Shown: positions 62,399 through 64,000 of the stretch, in pieces
Position numbering within the stretch: the stretch's first letter is position 1
How the letters are laid out: each line of letters starts with the position of its first letter
Assembly (NCBI GenBank): GCA_022606425.2
Contig: JAHDVF020001501.1
Location: forward strand, 62,001 to 126,000
Source of the DNA: Lepidostoma basale
Taxonomy: Eukaryota; Arthropoda; Insecta; Trichoptera; Lepidostomatidae
Length of the DNA stretch: 64,000 nt
Direction of reading: 5' to 3'
Position numbers and translations under genes: made by a program
Notes under the pieces: generated by a model
Databases searched by the model: none
Told to the model about the DNA's origin: nothing
Seen by the model: only the letters and a program-made list of their open reading frames with translations

Positions 62399-62459
62399 CT
62401 GGACACAAAAAGAAATCAGTACTGGACACACAGTTCAATTTGGCAGACCAATCAAGAGG

Positions 62460-63060
62460 TAAACACTCTTGGTACCGATAAAAACAAATTGTGAAATTTT
62501 CAGCGAAATCGGTCCAGTAGTTTTTATGTTTATAAAGAACACACATGCGAATATTGCCTATTATTAGTATTAACCTTAATTTAACTTTAATCAATGAACA
62601 AACTAACATATATTCATCCCCACTCCTAAATGCAGTTCCGATATATAATTAGATTCAAAGAACTCTTGATTCTGCACTGTATTTATTTCACATTTCAGAT
62701 GCAGAAGAGAAGAACACATCGATTTAGTCTACGCACAAAGGATGGCGATTTTATTTTATATATAATACTTTTCTATTTTATACATAATCATTTGTCACCT
62801 TGAAATATGTAAAATCATTTGTAAAGAATTTGTAAAAATATGTTTTTCTTAGAAACACTTTATTTCGTCCTACCTCAAATAACTTATTTTTGATTTATAT
62901 AATATCATCTAGTATCCCCTAACTATTTAATCATTGTCATAATTTTTTTTATCGAATTCCAAGAAGCACTTTCCAATAGTTCTGGATCTACCCAAATAAT
63001 TCTTTGTTAAAAATGTATAAAGTCACATCAATTTTCGTTAATTACTCGTACCATATTCTG
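62460..63060. other. AT-rich intronic DNA upstream of exon 1
   Basis: No exon, promoter or repeat recognised. CAGCGAAATCGGTCCAGTAG at 62500 is a phrase common in lepidopteran repeats. Confidence 0.35.
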
Positions 63061-63064
63061 CTCT

Positions 63065-63660
63065 ATTTACTAACTAACTAACTAACTAACCATCACGCCG
63101 TCTCCCCGAAGGGGTAGGCAGAAAGAATGGACTGCCACACCTTTCTTTCCTGGCATATTTCTCTCGCTTCCTCAACATTCATACATCGTGTCATGCACGC
63201 GCGTCGATTTCTCTGACTCCTCACATGGCCGACATTCAATATTTGATTTATTTGATGGTGCCACGTTTTCCTCGGTCTTCCTCTATTTCTGGTTCCATTT
63301 ACATCATTAACATATAATTTTTTTACCATTCTTTCTTCATTCATTCTTTCCATATGTTCAAACCATCTTAATGATCCTTTCATTATTTTGTTCATGACAC
63401 CATCATTCGCACCGCATTCACTTCTTATATTTTCATTCGACACTCTATCATACACAGAATATCCACACATTCGTCTAAGAGATCTCATTTCTACTGCATT
63501 TATTCTACTTTCATCCTTCCTTTGCCAGTTCCATGCTTCGCTTCCATACATAAGGGTCGGTAGAAGAACACCATTGTGCACTGCCATTCTAGCTTTTTTG
63601 GATAGGTTTTTGTTTGCGATGACAACTTTAAGTGCACCATTCACTTTACTATTTACTAGT
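63065..63660 (-). mobile_element. A2-subfamily LINE 3' end, best copy
   Basis: The frame 63722-63093 has about 187 uninterrupted LINE codons to the natural stop: NKNLSKKARMAVHNGVLL, YGSEAWNWQRKDESRINAVE, MRSLRRMCGYSVYDRVSNE, KTWHHQINQILNVGHVRSQR, CQERKVWQSILSAYPFGETA. Hairpin CCCCGAAGGGG and five CTAA tail units follow. It is the least damaged A copy. Confidence 0.9.
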
Positions 63661-63662
63661 GC

Positions 63663-63770
63663 TCTATTTACTAGTGTATATAAACTGCAACGAGTTGAAG
63701 TTTCGAAACATGTCATTCCCATAAAATATAATAAAACTTCTAGAAAACTAACGTTTTCATTCGTATTAAC
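63663..63770 (+). mobile_element. G foldback, right arm
   Basis: GTGTATATAAACTGCAACGAG, TTGAAGTTTCGAAACATGTC, then TAATAAAACTTCTAGAAAAC to TTCATTCGTATTAA. The loop and motif are joined by deletion. Confidence 0.72.
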
Positions 63771-63919
63771 CTATTATCTATTATTTATATTGCTGAATAT
63801 TTTCTGGGAGATTAATGATATTATTGAAAAAATACATAAGTCACCTTGTGAAAAACATTACAAAATGTTATGATTTTACTGAAATCTCTTGATGGAAGTT
63901 CATTTTAAATAAACTATCG

Positions 63920-64000
63920 GGCGTCTCCCCGAAGGGGTAAGTAAGTACAGTTCTTTCCTTACATACTTCTTTCGATTCCTCGACATTCATACATCGTGTC
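63920..64000 (-). mobile_element. A2-subfamily LINE, runs off window
   Basis: GTCTCCCCGAAGGGGTAAG hairpin, then TTCCTTACATACTTCTTTCG and CGACATTCATACATCGTGTC. Continues past 64000. Confidence 0.78.

Noticed and set aside
61706..61835. CRISPR-like array
   Set aside because: Units are AT-rich tandem repeats without unique spacers, in an animal genome.
62147..62609. 124-codon minus frame at exon 1 (ending SAPRPTPGGPGPP)
   Set aside because: Other frame of the same exon; the TWSDG frame fits splice phases and the ARHGAP6 pattern.

Overview
The window looks like one long stretch of a TE-rich insect genome, most likely lepidopteran. Evidence: short host exons with canonical GT-AG junctions and matching phases, AT-rich introns, RTE-like LINEs ending in TTAG repeats, Jockey-like LINEs ending in TGATT repeats, a tRNA-derived SINE, mariner and hAT relics, and an AGCTGACCCGACGAACTTCG repeat I associate with moths and butterflies. 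There is no prokaryotic gene organisation. The species cannot be named from the sequence.

One host gene was recognised. It lies on the minus strand and spans the whole window: eleven coding exons (62398 down to 703) encode about 527 residues of a RhoGAP protein of the ARHGAP6/ARHGAP36 type. I rebuilt it exon by exon; every junction is GT-AG and all intron phases agree (1,1,0,0,1,1,2,2,2,2, then 0 at the last donor). The first exons encode the conserved region before the GAP domain, including FGVPL. Exons at 19.8, 10.9, 9.4, 8.1 and 6.9 kb encode the GAP domain, with arginine finger GIFR and the blocks LLKEFLRDLPDPLL and NLATVFAPNIL. Exons at 2.7, 1.6 and 0.8 kb encode a charged, Ser-rich tail. 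The 5' and 3' ends of the gene are outside the window. Coding sequence is only about 2.5 percent of the window.

The introns (19 and 20 kb for the two largest) are packed with transposon relics. I use letters for families. A: RTE-like LINE in three subfamilies. B: Jockey-like LINE. C, D, F, V, W, Z: other LINE C-termini. N: a non-autonomous element sharing the 3' end of A. P: Penelope-like element with a GIY-YIG endonuclease. G: foldback elements with hammerhead-like GAAACATGTC motifs. M: Tc1/mariner-type MITE. S: tRNA-derived SINE. H, U, X, Y, T: other repeats. Several nested insertions can be read exactly because an uninterrupted copy of the host repeat is also present: mariner in D (20.1-20.9 kb), B in D (48.0-48.5 kb), B in a hAT MITE (5.6-6.6 kb), M in P (32.0-32.5 kb), N in P (33.1-33.9 kb), a MITE in S (38.9-39.2 kb), and a 293-bp element in B (48.8-49.1 kb).

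The most unusual material is a 230-bp near-perfect palindrome at 41.3-41.5 kb whose arm carries a hammerhead-ribozyme-like core, lying inside a G element that has its own degenerate hammerhead-like motif. Penelope-like elements are known to carry minimal hammerheads, and the same window contains Penelope GIY-YIG fragments, so these pieces probably belong together. Also notable: LINE A and element N share a 3' hairpin with a UUCG loop, and a CpG-rich intronic island at 23.8-24.0 kb carries clustered CRE sites upstream of the GAP-domain exons.
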